DNA of 64,000 bases from Apostichopus japonicus (GCF_037975245.1 NC_092567.1:1358714-1422713), one strand, 5' to 3'. Numbered from the stretch's first letter, positions 49,000-62,929 are shown. Numbers and translations are program-made. Notes: generated from the letters alone by a model not told the origin.

Positions 49000-51900
49000 G
49001 TATGACATATCCTGTCCTCAATAGTTAAAGTTCAAACTTGTTTATTAAAGCATCATAAGTATAAAGACGTTTCCGTAGACTCACCTATATTTTCATAATT
49101 CAAACGATTGTTTATAATCAGTTTAACCGTGTTCATGTGGTGCTCATGAGTACGCATACACTTAGTGAACCACTCTTTTAATCCTCCAACAAATTTTCGT
49201 CTAATCAATGTAAATTTTGAAGTAAACGGATATGAGAACAAATCCAACTTTTTCGACTGTCAATAAATCATAAAGTCCGAGGTATTAATGTCTTCTTATC
49301 AGAATGCATGTGCTTACGGAATGTTACAACTGATGCAGAATTTGAGAAATCATTATCCATAATACATGTGTATAATTCCAAACAAGATTTCTATGAACGA
49401 GTTTGGGTTGATAAAGAACATGCAGCCAATAGTAGGCCTATGTTGATATCAGTATATTGAAAACGGTCAACAATCATGCACATATGCCGAAATTTTATCG
49501 AAGTTGATTTTGATTGTAGCTCGCTTTAACTCTGTATGTATTGCAATACTATTTGTATAAATTAACAGTGGTGCATGTTGGTACATGTTGAAACCAACAA
49601 CATTACATCTAATTGTTTATCATGTTTGTAGTCTTAGGGTTCCATTTGCAGCAGAACATCCTACCTTATCCCAAACATCACCCCTTTCTCACCACCGTAT
49701 CACAGTGGCACGAGATCGATAGCGGCAAACCCAACCTTTCCCAAGTAACCTTAGTAAATGAAATCTTCTTTTCCTAGCATCTTAAGACAAATACAAATAA
49801 GACGATTAGTGAGAAAGAGACCGTGAACAACCAGTTTAAATCTACATAGCGCTTTAAAGATGTTGAAACACAAACACCGGCATCATAATGCACATATCAC
49901 ATGTTAAAAACCCGGTTCAGCCATTATGGAGATGGATGTGTATACAACTACTAATAGGCTAACAATGTCTTCATTGATGTTAATTGGCCAAGCAATACAC
50001 AAACGTGATACTTGTAACTGTCGATCAAAGTGAGAGTAAAACCTGACACGTATGATTTTTGGGGGGAGCATTACTTTTTTTTCGGAAATTAGGAATTGCT
50101 ATAATTTAGATTTCCCCCTCCCTGTGATAGGATCCCCATACAAATTCGTGATGCTCATTGAGTTCAATGACCTGTCAATTCCTTGCAGGAAGTTGATATA
50201 TGACTATGCCTTTATTCTTGGGATCACATTGCTTTTTCCTCCATGTGTACCAAGAAGAGTAAACCACTGCTTACCCCATACGTCAACAGATACAGTACCA
50301 AAGCTCTCCCAGACGATGGGGGTCTTCCAAAAACAGGTGCCCTTTGTGTTCACCTCTCTGTCTATGAGACCCTTTTTCAAGGACTTTGTCCCAAAGTTGT
50401 TTCTTAGTGATTGTTTAATAATGTTGATGTTTCCAGATAATGAGTTAACAGATCAGCTATCAGCTATGGGGTTCATTTATTTTCCTCATTTGGGCTGGGC
50501 AGGAAGTTGTATTAGGATAATTTCACCTGGCTCTATACAAGAAGGCGACAAAATTGTGAGACATTTAAAAACTAGAATTTGGGATCACAAAAAACTATAA
50601 GATGTATGCTCAAAATTACACGTGGAAGCTACTTTTCAAATAATTTCAAACTAAGTTCTGCTTAAATGATATGCGATAGCAGCTATAATACATGTTAAAT
50701 AGTATAATCATAATTTTGCATTTCAGCGTCAGGTCATAGTGTCCAGCACATGAATTCGAAGGTAGTTGGTGGTGGGGTCGAGGGGGGGGGGGTGGAGAGA
50801 GCCGAGCAGTGGGAGTATATTCAAAATTTCCAATTTCGAATGAATTTATATAGGAGAGGAGCTGACCTGGGGTTATTGAAGCCGAATTCTATGAGCACTT
50901 TATTGGCAGCTGTAAGTGCGAGATTGTGCTGACTGAAAATTCCCCGGCTAAGTTAGTCAATAAGCTGAATCTTTATGGGAGTTCCAGCTGCGAATGAAGT
51001 AATTTGCAAAGGAGGGGGTGCTGCTCTAGGGTCATTGAAGCCATTTCTGTAATATGCTGAAAATTCACACACACAGTGGATTTGTTTTGCTTTATATATT
51101 TGTTTGTTTTCGAAAAGGATTTATGATAACAGGAAAACTGTCTGAGTGACATTTCTTGAGAAATCGAGTTTAATCATTAACTTGCTATGCAACGCCAAAA
51201 GCCCGATCTACAAATTTTGAGTAGGAAACTCCAATCAAAGCTAGGAAACCTATGCAAGTATTTAGCTACTGATTCAACAACGAGATGAGATTTATAACAA
51301 CTAACACGTAAAGCAAGTATATAACATAATATACTCCACACAATTCTGCCACTTCCACTGTGGTTATCACATTGTATCTTTGTACTGTCTAACGTGGAGT
51401 ATATACTGTGCAATTCTGACAAAATTTTGCTTGTATGGTTAAGTACGGCTATCCTTGTTGTTTGTCTCCGAATACGGAATTAAGTTAACCACGTTGTTTT
51501 TAACGTTCGATCCTTCAGGTAGGTTTATCGCCAATATCGTTAATTATGAGTATGACGAAATGGTACTCGCCTTTGTATTACTATGTACAAATTTATGAGT
51601 TTATGATCGAGTAAACAACAAGTACCACTAACATGTAATATTTGAGGGTCAGTTCCCTTAGCTTCAGGAGTAACACCCAGAAACTCGATCGTTCTTGTCA
51701 TCTTGATGTGGTTCTTGTGAATCCTTGGTATCTACGTACGTAACGTCGTTGATTCGAACTCCTTTTACCGAACTGCTTAGAATGGCAGTGCTCTAATGTT
51801 GTTGACCTAATGTGTGCGTGCGTTGTTTGTATATCCATCGTTTTTGCAAATTTGTGTTTTTGCGTAACTGGGTGTGCGTAGTTTAAGCCAGAAAACACTG

Positions 51901-52090
51901 TCAATTATATATGATAAAATAAGATTCCCTTCCATTGATGTTTTACGCATTTAACGTTAGTGGAACTAATTAAACGAAAAGCGTAAATACCTAAGTATAT
52001 GTGTCGGTCGAAAAAAGTTTTTCCTCAAATTGTATAATCCAACTGATCATTGTATTATTCTTAATGTCTGTCTCAGTTGGACAAGTTAAG
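49000..52090. other. Intergenic, apart from one long uncharacterised ORF
   Basis: Mostly AT-rich sequence, with G-rich patches at 50765-50800. No second receptor copy was recognised here. Confidence 0.4.
50052..50600 (+). other. 182-codon ORF of unknown status
   Basis: Open from an ATG at 50052, with mixed hydrophobic composition and no recognised domain or signal peptide. Could be chance, a gene fragment or part of a repeat. Confidence 0.15.
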
Positions 52091-52095
52091 TTTCG

Positions 52096-52353
52096 TTATA
52101 TTTGAAAATCAACAGTTGCACATTCGGTATAATAGGGTGTCCAGGAAGACACTACATTTAATGTAAGACAGGTAACTTTCGAAACCGTATATGAGGTGTA
52201 AAGTCGCACTCCTGACTCAGCAATGTGATTACCTGTCACCTCCACATCTGTATTTGTCATAAAACCAGCGTTGATTACTAAAAGATCAATTGCAGAAATC
52301 AACAAAAGTATTAAAACACGAATATTCATATTTCTCGTTATTCTCGCCGACAA
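52096..52353 (-). pseudogene. N-terminal fragment of an Ig-like receptor paralogue
   Basis: 85 codons: signal peptide (MNIRVLILLLISAIDLLV, second Met at residue 9), then TDVEVTGNHIAESGVRLY, which lines up with the mature start of the two other family members (LDVNVGIKRIVNGV; IDVQVQGSNVVKSGV), then one Cys and an early stop. No TM or membrane-proximal module follows within the next 2 kb. It could also be a short secreted form or a first exon. Confidence 0.45.
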
Positions 52354-53263
52354 TGCTAACTTGAAAACTTACATCCTGGATATTATCATTTCTTTGTACC
52401 CTAATTCCGTTCCATCAAACTTCCCTGTTATGACAATTTGTCAAAACATATCGTTCGTAATTAATGACATCCGTCTTTTGTTATTGGGTTAGAGAACGCA
52501 CGACCATTGTCATAATTTGTTTATTCATTTACAGCATTACTTTACATTGTCTATGACTGTCCATGGCAGTGGCGGCACCAGAAATTCCATAGTGGGCAGG
52601 AAGAGGAGTGGGTGACAAGCAAGATAAACTAAGGAGGGACTATGAAACGCGTTTTTCCCTCCCCCTCATGAAATTCTAAACTGCCAAAAGTTGTCTAATA
52701 ACCAGGGTCGTACATTCACATTTTGCAAAGACGAATGTTGACACATCTCAAGACAGACGTGGCTGTTGGACCGCACAGACTGACTGAGCAACTTGCTTTA
52801 TATCGTGAAATGTATGGTACACCCAAACCGATTCCTTCGATCCTGTTGCTCAAATTGTTTATTGCCAAAATTTGGAGGTTGAGATGTTAATATCATGAAC
52901 TGCGCGAGCTGTTAATATCATTAACTGCTTGCGGATTTCCTTGTTGTAATCAAAACATTCAACTAAGTCGAATAAATCTATGAAATAGATTCATTTGATA
53001 AAAGTCTCTTGGATTTATAGAAGTATATTGAACAAGGAAACTGTTAGCACCAATCGATAATGTTTTTAATATAAATGTTAAAGGTACATTTTGAACAATT
53101 GCAAAAGGAATGGGAAAATTATGTAGCAATTTTGAAAGAAATCATTCTTTTTGGTTGCTAAAACGGGATGATAAGTTATTTAAATTTTACAAGTTCTGCT
53201 CACTTATCCAGTCTCTTGGTTGGTTTTGATCTCTACAATAAATTTCTTTGCTGAGGTGCGATA

Positions 53264-53282
53264 TAGCCATATATATATATAG
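53264..53282. repeat. Short AT microsatellite
   Basis: (AT)n tract. Confidence 0.8.
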
Positions 53283-53929
53283 TATACAGCGTAACAAGTA
53301 ACCACATCCAAATTCCATACGAGACAACCCAGACAGAGAAGGAGATTAAAGACAAAAAAATCAACTTTTGCAAATTTCTTTGTTCTTTTCAACTTAATAA
53401 AAATGTTTCACAGTGTTTCATTAACAATGTCGCCAGTAAGGATCCAGTGTCATAAAACTTGTTTAGTCCTGATAAATTGGTTGCAGAGTTCGAAACACTT
53501 ATAACACGGTTACTTATGATTTAGTGATGTAACTTATGTTCATTTTATGAACTAATTAAAGCATGCACGGAGCGAGACAATATCGCAAAATCTTTTACAT
53601 TCAGAACCGGTGGCTTCACTCAACAAAGACCTTATAGCAGCTCAGTACGAAGTAGGTGCAGCTATTAACATGTAATGAAGACACCAATCACTTTGCCACC
53701 ATTACTTATATTATTATTCATCATCTTTATTTTCACATGAAGTGAATTCATTTTACTTGCCCATCCCATCATACCTTAATCATAGGAAACAAGTTGTTTA
53801 CTATTCTGATTTTGTTTTAACCTTTTACTAATTCAACTATCACTGATTAACGCTATGGACACAATTGTTTATTCGCCAGTTGCTTTTTTGTTTTTTTGTA
53901 TTGTAGTATAAACAGAAAAGACAAAAAAT

Positions 53930-54880
53930 GAACCTAATAACATCACAGAAAATTTTCCAGAACGTTACAGAAGTATAAAAAACATCACAGTTACATACAC
54001 GTATACTACATGTGATAGCACCAATCCCTTATATGTAATATAAATTTTTGAAAAAGTTTCCTTTTTCAAACAAACCTATTAAAAACAAGACAGCCAAACC
54101 TTGCACATCCTACTTTCACACATTTTTTGTTTTTGTTTTTACGAACATATAAGTAATAGAAGAAACAGGAAATTGTCCAGAATGTTACAGAAGTATAAAA
54201 AACATCACAGTTATATACACGTACACTACATTTGACAACACCAATCCCTTATTAATAATAGAAAATTTTGAAAAACTTTAAATTTTCAAACAAACATTCT
54301 ATTAAAGACAAGACAGCCAAACCTTGCACATCCAACTTTCTCTCTTACACATATTTTTTTCGTTTTTACGAACATATAAGTAATAATGGAGAGACAGGAA
54401 ATTGTCCAGAACGTTACAGAAGTATAAACAACATCACAGTTATATACACGTATACTACATGTGATAGCACCAATCCCTTATTAGTAATAGAAAATTTTGA
54501 ACAAGTTTCATATTTCAAACAAACCTTCTATTACAGACAAAACAGTCAAACCTTGCACATCCTACTTTCACTCTTACACATATTAGTTTTGTTTTTACGA
54601 ACCTATAACTAATAGAGAAACAGGAAATTGTCCAGAACGTTACAGAAGTATAAACAACATCACAGTTATATACACGTATACTACATGTGACAACACTTAT
54701 TAGTTATAGAAAATTTTGAAAAAGTTTCATTTTTCAAACAAACCTTCTATTAAAGACAAAACAGCCAAACCTTTCACATCCTACTGTCACTCTTACAAAT
54801 AATTTTTGTTTTTACGAACATAAAAGTAAAAGAGAAACAGGAAATTGTCCAGAATGTTACAGACGTGTATAAAAAGTATA
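53930..54880. repeat. Tandem array, unit 217-229 bp, about four copies
   Basis: gtccagaaNgttacag recurs ending near 53970, 54190, 54419, 54645 and 54862. Each unit also has acatcacagttatatacacg and agacagccaaacc. One + frame of each unit encodes a similar stretch (NITVIYTYTT), but units carry stops and clear splice sites were not found, so it is treated as non-coding. Confidence 0.85.
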
Positions 54881-55319
54881 AACAACTCCCTGCTCGCTGC
54901 TCTTTGCTGTATTATTATCAATAAAAGAGAAAGTATAATGACAGCAATTCAGTACAATCTTTAATTGTAAAAATAAAAGTCTTCCTAACTGCTATAGTAT
55001 TAATCTTTTTCAATTTTTAAATATTTTTCATGAAGAATATTATGCTACAAGTTTCATGTTGAAATATTTCCGTAAAGGTTCATTTTATAAACAGGCTTAT
55101 TTTTTTTCTTAAACTTACCACGTCCATCTACAGATCTAAAAAATATCGTGTCTGTACGTCAAAGAACATAGCAGTACTTATATACAGAAAAGTGTCATCT
55201 TTCGAAAAGTGTTTCGTATAACAGTGAACATGGTATTGAATGCCTCCAAAGGCCCTCATCGTTGTTAATATTTTGATAGAATTATTAGAATTTGTAACAG
55301 ATTGTTAACTGTATTATTA

Positions 55320-55900
55320 CACAGTATAGATTATTCATACAGAAAGCTGGTATAGTCTGTGAGTATAGCATGGCGATATCTTGTGTACTAAATAACTATA
55401 ACAAGACATGTATTGTAGAGACAAATGACGTCATTGGACTTAATGATAGCCCTCAAACCTCATCTTTCAATGTTAATTTGCATACAACAGATATTATTAC
55501 ACAGTGGGCTAAGCATATTGGCTATTTCGTAAGAGGCATGTATATGGGCCTATATGAGGGTAAATCCTGACTTCTCTCCCTCTCTACATATCTCTCTAAC
55601 TTCTCCCAGTGTTGGTCTGTATCCATGTATGACTGTTTTCCGTCCTGATGGGAGGCCTCATCATATGTCTCTGTGCGTTGAAACGCAGAATGGAATATGA
55701 TGTCATTCATGTACCACCTTCAATGTTCCAATATGCATAAACATCGGTTTGAAGCCCTTGACGTTGGGTTATTCATTTGTGAAATTTGACGTCATCTGCT
55801 TTATATTATAATACCATTACATGTTGATCTATGTTAACATGCATCTCTCTTCCTCTTTTTCTGCTGTTCCTTTATCCAATGAAGAACGATCTACCACATT
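55320..55900. repeat. Segment duplicated at 62930-63598
   Basis: Shared blocks: cagaaagctggt, cttgtgta-taaata, gacaaatgacgtcattggac and gaagaacgatctaccaca. It lies 3' of the receptor gene in both places, so the duplication carried gene and flank together. Confidence 0.75.
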
Positions 55901-57117
55901 TAAATATTGTGTAAGTCTATGTCACGTGATGTCTGTGACGCATGATTGTTGGTGGCTCGCTTTAACTTTCCACATAAGAGGATTAGAACGATGATTATAA
56001 TACAGACAATATACGTCAAAGTAACAATGAATGCTATTAAGATAGCGTAGGTTGTTTCCGTAGTTGCCTCCGTTGAATCATTTAGCGTAACAGTTGTTTT
56101 CACATCATTGTCTTCTGTGACTACTCTGTGTGACGTAACATTCACCTGTGCCAATGTATCATAGGAAGAGCACCTCACTTCCTGTATATCATTACCACCA
56201 GGAGATGCTTCTATAATGTTTAGTATAGTCTCTCCTGGTCTCTGAGTTATGGTGGTATTTATGCTTACCTTGATGACATCATTGGAACTATAGTCGAGAA
56301 TGTCACCATTGGCTGTTATAATAGTCCAGCGCATCAAACGAGGTGGATCACTGGTGCAACGAAACTCCATTGATGCAGCGTTACTTGTAAAATTGGAGGG
56401 TGTCAATGAAAGTTGCAGTTGATTAGTTATGTTTAAGTTGAGAGATAGTGATACACAGTCCTGATAGATGTTTCTTAAATTGATGAAAGGATTTTCTATA
56501 CTTAAATAATATCCCCATTTGCACCTGACGATCCTCTGACTATTGCTAGGAACATGGGTCATTGATGTTGATGACAGCTTTGGTTGAAATTTGCATTTCG
56601 AGTAAAATATATCTACCTCGGTACAGGTTATTGATATCTGTTCACCAGCATAAACCCTCGAACCAACGCTCGTAGAGATGAACTGCTCTTCTGGAACAAA
56701 TTCAACTTCAACTTCACTGTTAATGGTGGTGCGAATTCGTATTTTGTCTAGGAGATAACTTTTGTCAAATAAAGCACGAAAAGTATATTTCTCTGTTCCG
56801 GCACTCACTGTGGATAATCTGTTTGACCACATAATGTTATACATATTACTGTCATCTACATTAATCGCGTGGAGTATTTGACGATTTTTCAAGATAAATA
56901 CCTCTTCAGGACGAACGAAAGCATAATTCAGTGCACATTTGATCAATCTGTTCCGTGAATCAGATCCAACAGCAGTTTATTGCCATACCCCTGATTTGAC
57001 AACGTTACTCCCTTGTACCTGTACGTCTATGGTAGCCACTATTCCTTCCGCAAAGGGACAAATGAGACAAAAAGTCAAACTGAAAAGAATCCCAACATTA
57101 GTAAGAAAGCCGGCCGT
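55900..57117 (-). pseudogene. Ig-like receptor paralogue with start loss, in-frame stop and truncated tail
   Basis: From 57117 the minus strand encodes a signal-peptide-like segment (AGFLTNVGILFSLTFCLICP) headed by ACG, not ATG, then IDVQVQGSNVVKSGVWQ and a TAA (56979-56977). The same frame reopens and runs 348 codons from 56946 to 55900. It has Cys108, the membrane-proximal module (PPRLMRWTIITANGD, VRCSSYDT), a membrane span about residues 299-325 and only about 22 cytoplasmic residues. The tail lacks the NPxY region of its neighbours. Counter-view: a shorter product could start at an internal ATG (residue 35) and lack a signal peptide. Confidence 0.6.
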
Positions 57118-57787
57118 GGTTAGGTATGAATTTCAAGTATCAGTCGTTTGAAAATATCAAAATACATTGTACTCACGAGCATAAAATGTAAAGTGAACTT
57201 ACAAGGAAGTAGTTGCGTGTTTTCTTACGTGTTTATTTATTTTTAGGAGATTGTTTCCTGTTACGTAGTTTTCTGCCGAACTTTTGTATGTTTTGTATGT
57301 TTTGTGTTTTTATTTTAGATGCTGATCATGGCAAGGCACTGTATTATAATTGGCTATTCTCGCAAAAACGAGAAAGCAGCTTTATAGCTATGCGATGGAA
57401 GTTATTGCTTTGTAAAGTTGTTGTTCATAATTTATATTCTAATTGCTAGGCAAAAACGAATATAATCAACTTTATACGTATTTCACAATTATCCGAAATT
57501 AGTAAAAATGTTTTGACTTTTACAATATGAAAGACGACTTTTTTTGAAGATGTTTACCACGGTACGTCGCAGTATCAGGAAAATTAAGCTAAAATAAAAG
57601 TCCCTTGCAAGGAGAGAGGATAAAACTTCACTTTTGTGGCATAGTTTGTCATGAAACAATCCTTTCAAAGTTTGGTTAGGATGAAAGACATCCTACTAGC
57701 TTCCAACTCTAGTCAAAACAAAGAAGTTAATGTTTTAAAATAATTTTTGATTGGTTTTAACAACCCACGTATTTCCAGTTTAACGTA

Positions 57788-58461
57788 TATCTCGGTTTAT
57801 CTCGGCAAAATGTTAAGATTCAGATATTTGTTACTTTGATGAGTTATTGTATCTCGGTAAAACGTCAATTTTCAGATTTTTGTCAGTTTGACGACTTGTT
57901 GTATCTCGGCAAAACGTTAATTTTCAAAATTTTGTCATTTTGACGACTTGTTTTATCTTGGCAAAACCATAATTTTCAAATTTTTGTCATTTTGACGACT
58001 TGTTGTATCTTAACAAAACGTCAATTTTCAGAGTTTTGTTATTGTGACGACTTGTTGTATCTTAACAAAACGTCAATTTTCAGAGTTTTGTTATTTTGAA
58101 GAGTTATTGTATCTCGGCAAAACGTCAATTTTCAGGTTTTTGTCAGTTTGACGACTTGTTGTATCTCGGCAAAACGTTAAGATTCAGATTTTTGTCATAT
58201 TGACGACTTGTTGTATTACGGCAAAACGTCAAATTTCAGATTCTTGTCAATTTGATGAGTTATTGTATCTCGGCAAAACGTCAATTTTCAAATTTTGTTA
58301 TTTTGATGAGATATTGTATCTCGGCAAAACGTCAATTTTCAGATTTTTGTCATTTTGACGACTTGTTGCATCTCGGCAAATTTAATAATTTTGTCGTTTT
58401 GACGAGTTGTTAAACTCGGCAAAACTTCATTTTTCTGAATTTTGTCATTTTGACGAGTTTG
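57788..58461. repeat. 52-bp minisatellite, about 13 copies
   Basis: ttgtatctcggcaaaacg ... tttttgtcattttgacgac units; starts at 57851, 57903, 57955 and 58007 show an exact 52-bp step. Confidence 0.9.
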
Positions 58462-58469
58462 TTTCTCTT

Positions 58470-61400
58470 TCATCACCATGTTCCTTCTACGCTTCCGTAG
58501 TTGTGTTAGAATAACAATAAACTTTTAGAGCTCCTAAGATTAAACCTGCGTGAACAGTGTACCAGTCCAGGCTTATGTGAAACTACGGTTCATAAATAAA
58601 TTGATTACGTCTTTGTGTTTTATGTAGGCCTATCAGTTTCATTGTCAGCCCCTATATCCAGGGGCGTCAATCACAGTATATTATTTTTCTTATTTTACAG
58701 TATGTTGTATTAGTACGTATAAGCAACATAACACTACATGTAAATGATATTGTCCATTCATTTTGGTAAGCAATGTCACTCATGACAGTTGCAAGTATAA
58801 CATTTTTGAGACTGGTGCTAAGCTGCTAGTCATGTGTAGAATAGCAATAAACGTAGAGAGTTTCTCAGATTTAACCTGCGTGAACAGTATAGCAGTCTAA
58901 TGTGAACTACGATTCATAAATATGTTAATTATGTCTATGTGTTTTAAAGGCCTATCAGTTTTATTTTAAGCCACTTTATCAGTGCCACTAAGTTTTAGTT
59001 AAGAATATTGAGACACAGTCCACGACAGTCCCACCCCACCATCCCACTCAGCTCACCCCCCCCCCCATAGTCATAGTCATGATCATACGGTTGCAGTTTC
59101 TAGGGAAGGGGACTTGGGTTGGGATTGGATCAGGAAGGGGGGAGTTTTACGCGCGACCAGTTCTATCCTTGTAGGTACCTTTGCAATATGACCATTCCCA
59201 AACACATTTAAAACCATGGTAACGGTACTACGAATGTCTCTTTACCCAAATTGAACAGTTTTTGCCTGAGTTCCCTCCGCTAAATTCTCAAAGGGACAGT
59301 CCAACTAAACATATGAACTTGATATACTGTAGAGAAAGTCCAGCGCGAAGCCAGGATTCCTTAATGGGGGAGGGGTTGTGGGGGAGTTGGATTCCGTTTA
59401 TTGACCTGTGAACGAAAGAATATTGCACTACCTGCGTGGTGTCCAGGGCGCGCCATAGAGACCCTGGTTGGGTCCAGGAGCGAAACCCATGGAAGCTATA
59501 CGATATGGTGGCAACTTTTATCCAATCGGCCGAGATTTTAGCCATGTAAGATATCTTTAAATGTTCAGAATATTGCATATGATTAGCCAAATATTTCATT
59601 CGTTGGTTAGAAATTATTCAAGAAGGAAATACCTCACTTAAACTAGAAGTTAATGCTAGGTTGGCCAAGTAAAATCCGTGATATATTCCAATGTTCGCCT
59701 TTCTGAAACAATGTGCTTGTTCTCTCTACTTTGTCCTCCAAATTCTCCCCACCATGGTCCCACTCTTCCTTCTCTCTTTCCACCTCTCTCCACCCCCCCC
59801 CCCCCCCCTCCTCTCTCTCTCTCCGTCTTATGCTACACCCACCCCCCTCACTTTTACACTCACCATTTCTTTTCTCATTTTATATGGGGCGCAACCTGCC
59901 GTGGTTACGCTTGGAGAAAGTCACTATACTCTTAGCTGATAACCCTGTGTCCTCTGTTATCGTGCTGTTCACAGTACATATATGCATCGTTTACACTTTT
60001 TCTACAAAAGCCTAATGTATTTCTTTATAATAAGCTGATTCATATTTTCGGTTAAAATCTGTTATTTGCCGAAACTTAAAAAATCAAACATGATATAGCG
60101 GTGGGATTTTTACAATTGAGTTAAATTTGTCATCCTTTCAATTGTTTTGCCTAAAGTTCTTTTTTTGGTCGGACTAGTTTTTCAACAGTACATTTTAAGT
60201 TTATTGTCTATGATTAACTATAATTATGATTACAATCAATTTGTATATGAACCTCAGTTTCATCGACTTAGGGTTCATTCATACAGCCACTACAAAACTG
60301 CCTATAGTCCATCGGCTTTATTACATTAATCGGCTTTTAAATATTGTGATGCCGTTTGTCATCATATCTGTCGCCCTCTATTTATTCAGGCTACATGTCA
60401 CCGTTTATAGCAACATGTGCATTCCATTTGGACAATGACGTACTACAGGTCACGTGACGTCTGTCCATCAGCTCAGGTGGATCAGATATCGAGACTTGTA
60501 AGTCATTATTCGCTCCCGTTCTGAATCGTTCGGTTCGGTAGTAGCACTGGCTCCTACCATTGTGGTCGTATTTGTATCTGTTTCTTATTCGTCTTTAAAC
60601 ACGTTTGTGTGTATCGTTATAGGTCTCTACTTCGGTAATGAGACCTCGTTTGTAACCATTTTCGTTTTAGGACATGTTTTTCTATTTTAATTTTGAGGGC
60701 TTCGTGCCGATGTATTGTGGCTAAATGTAGTAATAGATTACGAAATCTCAGAGTTCGTTCTTTACTCGTTTATCCATGTGTTATATTCTCTGCATGTAAT
60801 AGCTAGGTTCAAGGCTCGTCGCTACTAACACACAACCATCCAAGCAGCATTGTTTTTCATACCACCACCAGTTCTCAGTAGGGAATATTTAGGCGCCCCC
60901 GGAATCTTAGTCTGAGGAAACGTTGCAATTTGTTTAGTCGTTGGAAATAATATTTTGGTTATGCCTATTCTAACGACTGGTCAGCATATGTGAGTTCACA
61001 CATGCGATGTTGAAATCACGTAATATATCATGCTGCAGCTTCCAAGTAACAATATCGGAATAAAGTTGCGCGGACGGTCGATATAACAATGGTATAAAGT
61101 TATAACCATACATACGATGTAACAAGCATGGTAGGGGATTATCTCGTTGGGAAGCGAGTGTGACGAAATGAGTGGTGAGGAGAGGGTCTCTTAGCGATGA
61201 CAGAAAGCAACTGGTTTGATAATATTCAATTTGAGACGCAATTGGCTGGTTTAACTATGATAATACCCCGTCAATTTACCTATTAACGTCAACTACGAAC
61301 TGGTTCAATTGAGCCTTTAAATGCACGTTGTAATTTACGTTCAATATTTCGTTTAGCCCACCAATATCTTTTGGGGGGCAAGTGAGGGTCAAGTAAGGGG

Positions 61401-62500
61401 AAAGTGGGGCATGTGGGGCAGGGGCAAGTGGGGGAAGGCAGGGGCCAGACAATTGACTGGGGCCTGCTATCCTCTGTCCCCTTGTCCCCGCTGGATACGA
61501 CACTGGAATTGAACAATCCATGTTCTCCACGAGTAAAGTTTTCAGGAATTTGACGAATGACTACTGCTTCCTTTTATTTCTCTTACTGGTAAATACAACA
61601 AACTTCAAATATGAAATGTTTGCTCAGAGGGGAAGTCTATGCTGTGTGTCTTAAACGACGGAGCATGCTAGCGGTCAGTTGATACGAAATGTTTATAAGT
61701 GACACCGAAAGGACTCTGCATTTGTCCTGTAATAGTAGGTCTGATAGATGAAAGTAAATTGTCTAAATTTGATGCCTGATATTACATCATATATAGACAG
61801 ATATTCCTGATTCTTTCATTTATCTTTCATTGCAAATAAACGGTTAGCGTTCGTCAACGAAGTGTTTGTTTGTTTTAACATGTATATGATCATTAAACAC
61901 GCTAAACGTATTCTTTTTCATTCTCTTTCTTTGAGATGAAAACTCTTTTAATATAAGCTACCGTGTAGCAGAGAGTAGGGAGACTTTGATTCATTAAATC
62001 AGTTTTTTTCCACAATTTGTTTGCTAAAAAACATTACGATTAGAGGGATATAAAGAAACCAGACAACGCAGTATACTAACAATCTTCTATACTTGTATTC
62101 TATACACATGCAAGATATCTTCATTGGTCATACTCAGGTAATAGAGAAACAGAAAAATGAGCCACGACATTAACAGGTACATTGAAAAGTAACGATCTTT
62201 CTTGCCTCAGTACTGGAAACGATTAAAACGTATTTGACATGAGCATTTAGATACAGTTATTTACAATCTTTAATAAGAGAAATTAGCATCTTCAATGCTA
62301 AAGTGCAGGTTTAATCCTTTACCAATTTGATGTTTTGAGATATCCTTTGTTAACATCTGATGCTCATTAGCTTTCAGTGACTGTGCTACTTAGTCTTATA
62401 CACAGACCATTAGGTGAGTTTCTCAGATGCAAAACAAAACTAAATGGACAACCAAATGATTTTAATGGCCTCAAAAAATCAAAAAACATGTTTATACTTT
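58470..62500. other. Intergenic with low-complexity tracts
   Basis: C-run (59056-59066), polypyrimidine tract with a long C-run (59775-59825) and G-rich stretch (61372-61450) ending gctggatacgacactgg, which resembles transposon ends. No gene recognised. Confidence 0.5.
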
Positions 62501-62715
62501 ATGTATGTATGTATTTTAGATCCTCGCGAAGAAGCCATACTCGGTTTATCAAAGCCGCAAGATGACCGAAGCCAGTCTCTTAGATCCATGATTATGAATT
62601 GTCAATTGTCAACAACTCTGTAACTGGACGACATACATTAATCTTGGAGTGACTCGAACTCGGGAACTTATGATTGGAAGGCACCGGCGTTAACCACTGA
62701 GCTAACACTCCCTAA
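62500..62715 (-). mobile_element. tRNA-derived SINE
   Basis: Minus-strand head: GGAGTGTTAGCTCAGTGGTT, then GCCTTCCAA in the anticodon region (Gly-UCC-like), then GAGTTCGAGTCACTCC. The downstream module gcggctttgataa ... ggcttcttcgcgaggatc and the end taaaatacatacatac match 29740-29850. Confidence 0.6.
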
Positions 62716-62929
62716 ATAGTGTTGAATGTCATGGGCGCTCCGTTGTGCATTTTCAAGTATTAAAAAACATATTTTGGTAGAGTTATTAGAATTAATAAAA
62801 CAACGAATAAACATTAACATTCAGGTCTATGTCACTTTTCAATATGGCTGTTAACTTTATTTTAATAACAACGTACAATCATATGCATAATTCATTTTGT
62901 TTACGATATAACTACACAGTATATGTAAA

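Noticed and set aside
53930-58461. CRISPR-like arrays
   Set aside because: Units are contiguous tandem repeats without unique spacers, in a eukaryotic setting.
59678-60015. Pro-rich ORFs in three frames
   Set aside because: Produced by a polypyrimidine/C-run tract.
62640-62715. A tRNA-Gly gene on the minus strand
   Set aside because: The T stem is missing and the sequence continues into a SINE body.
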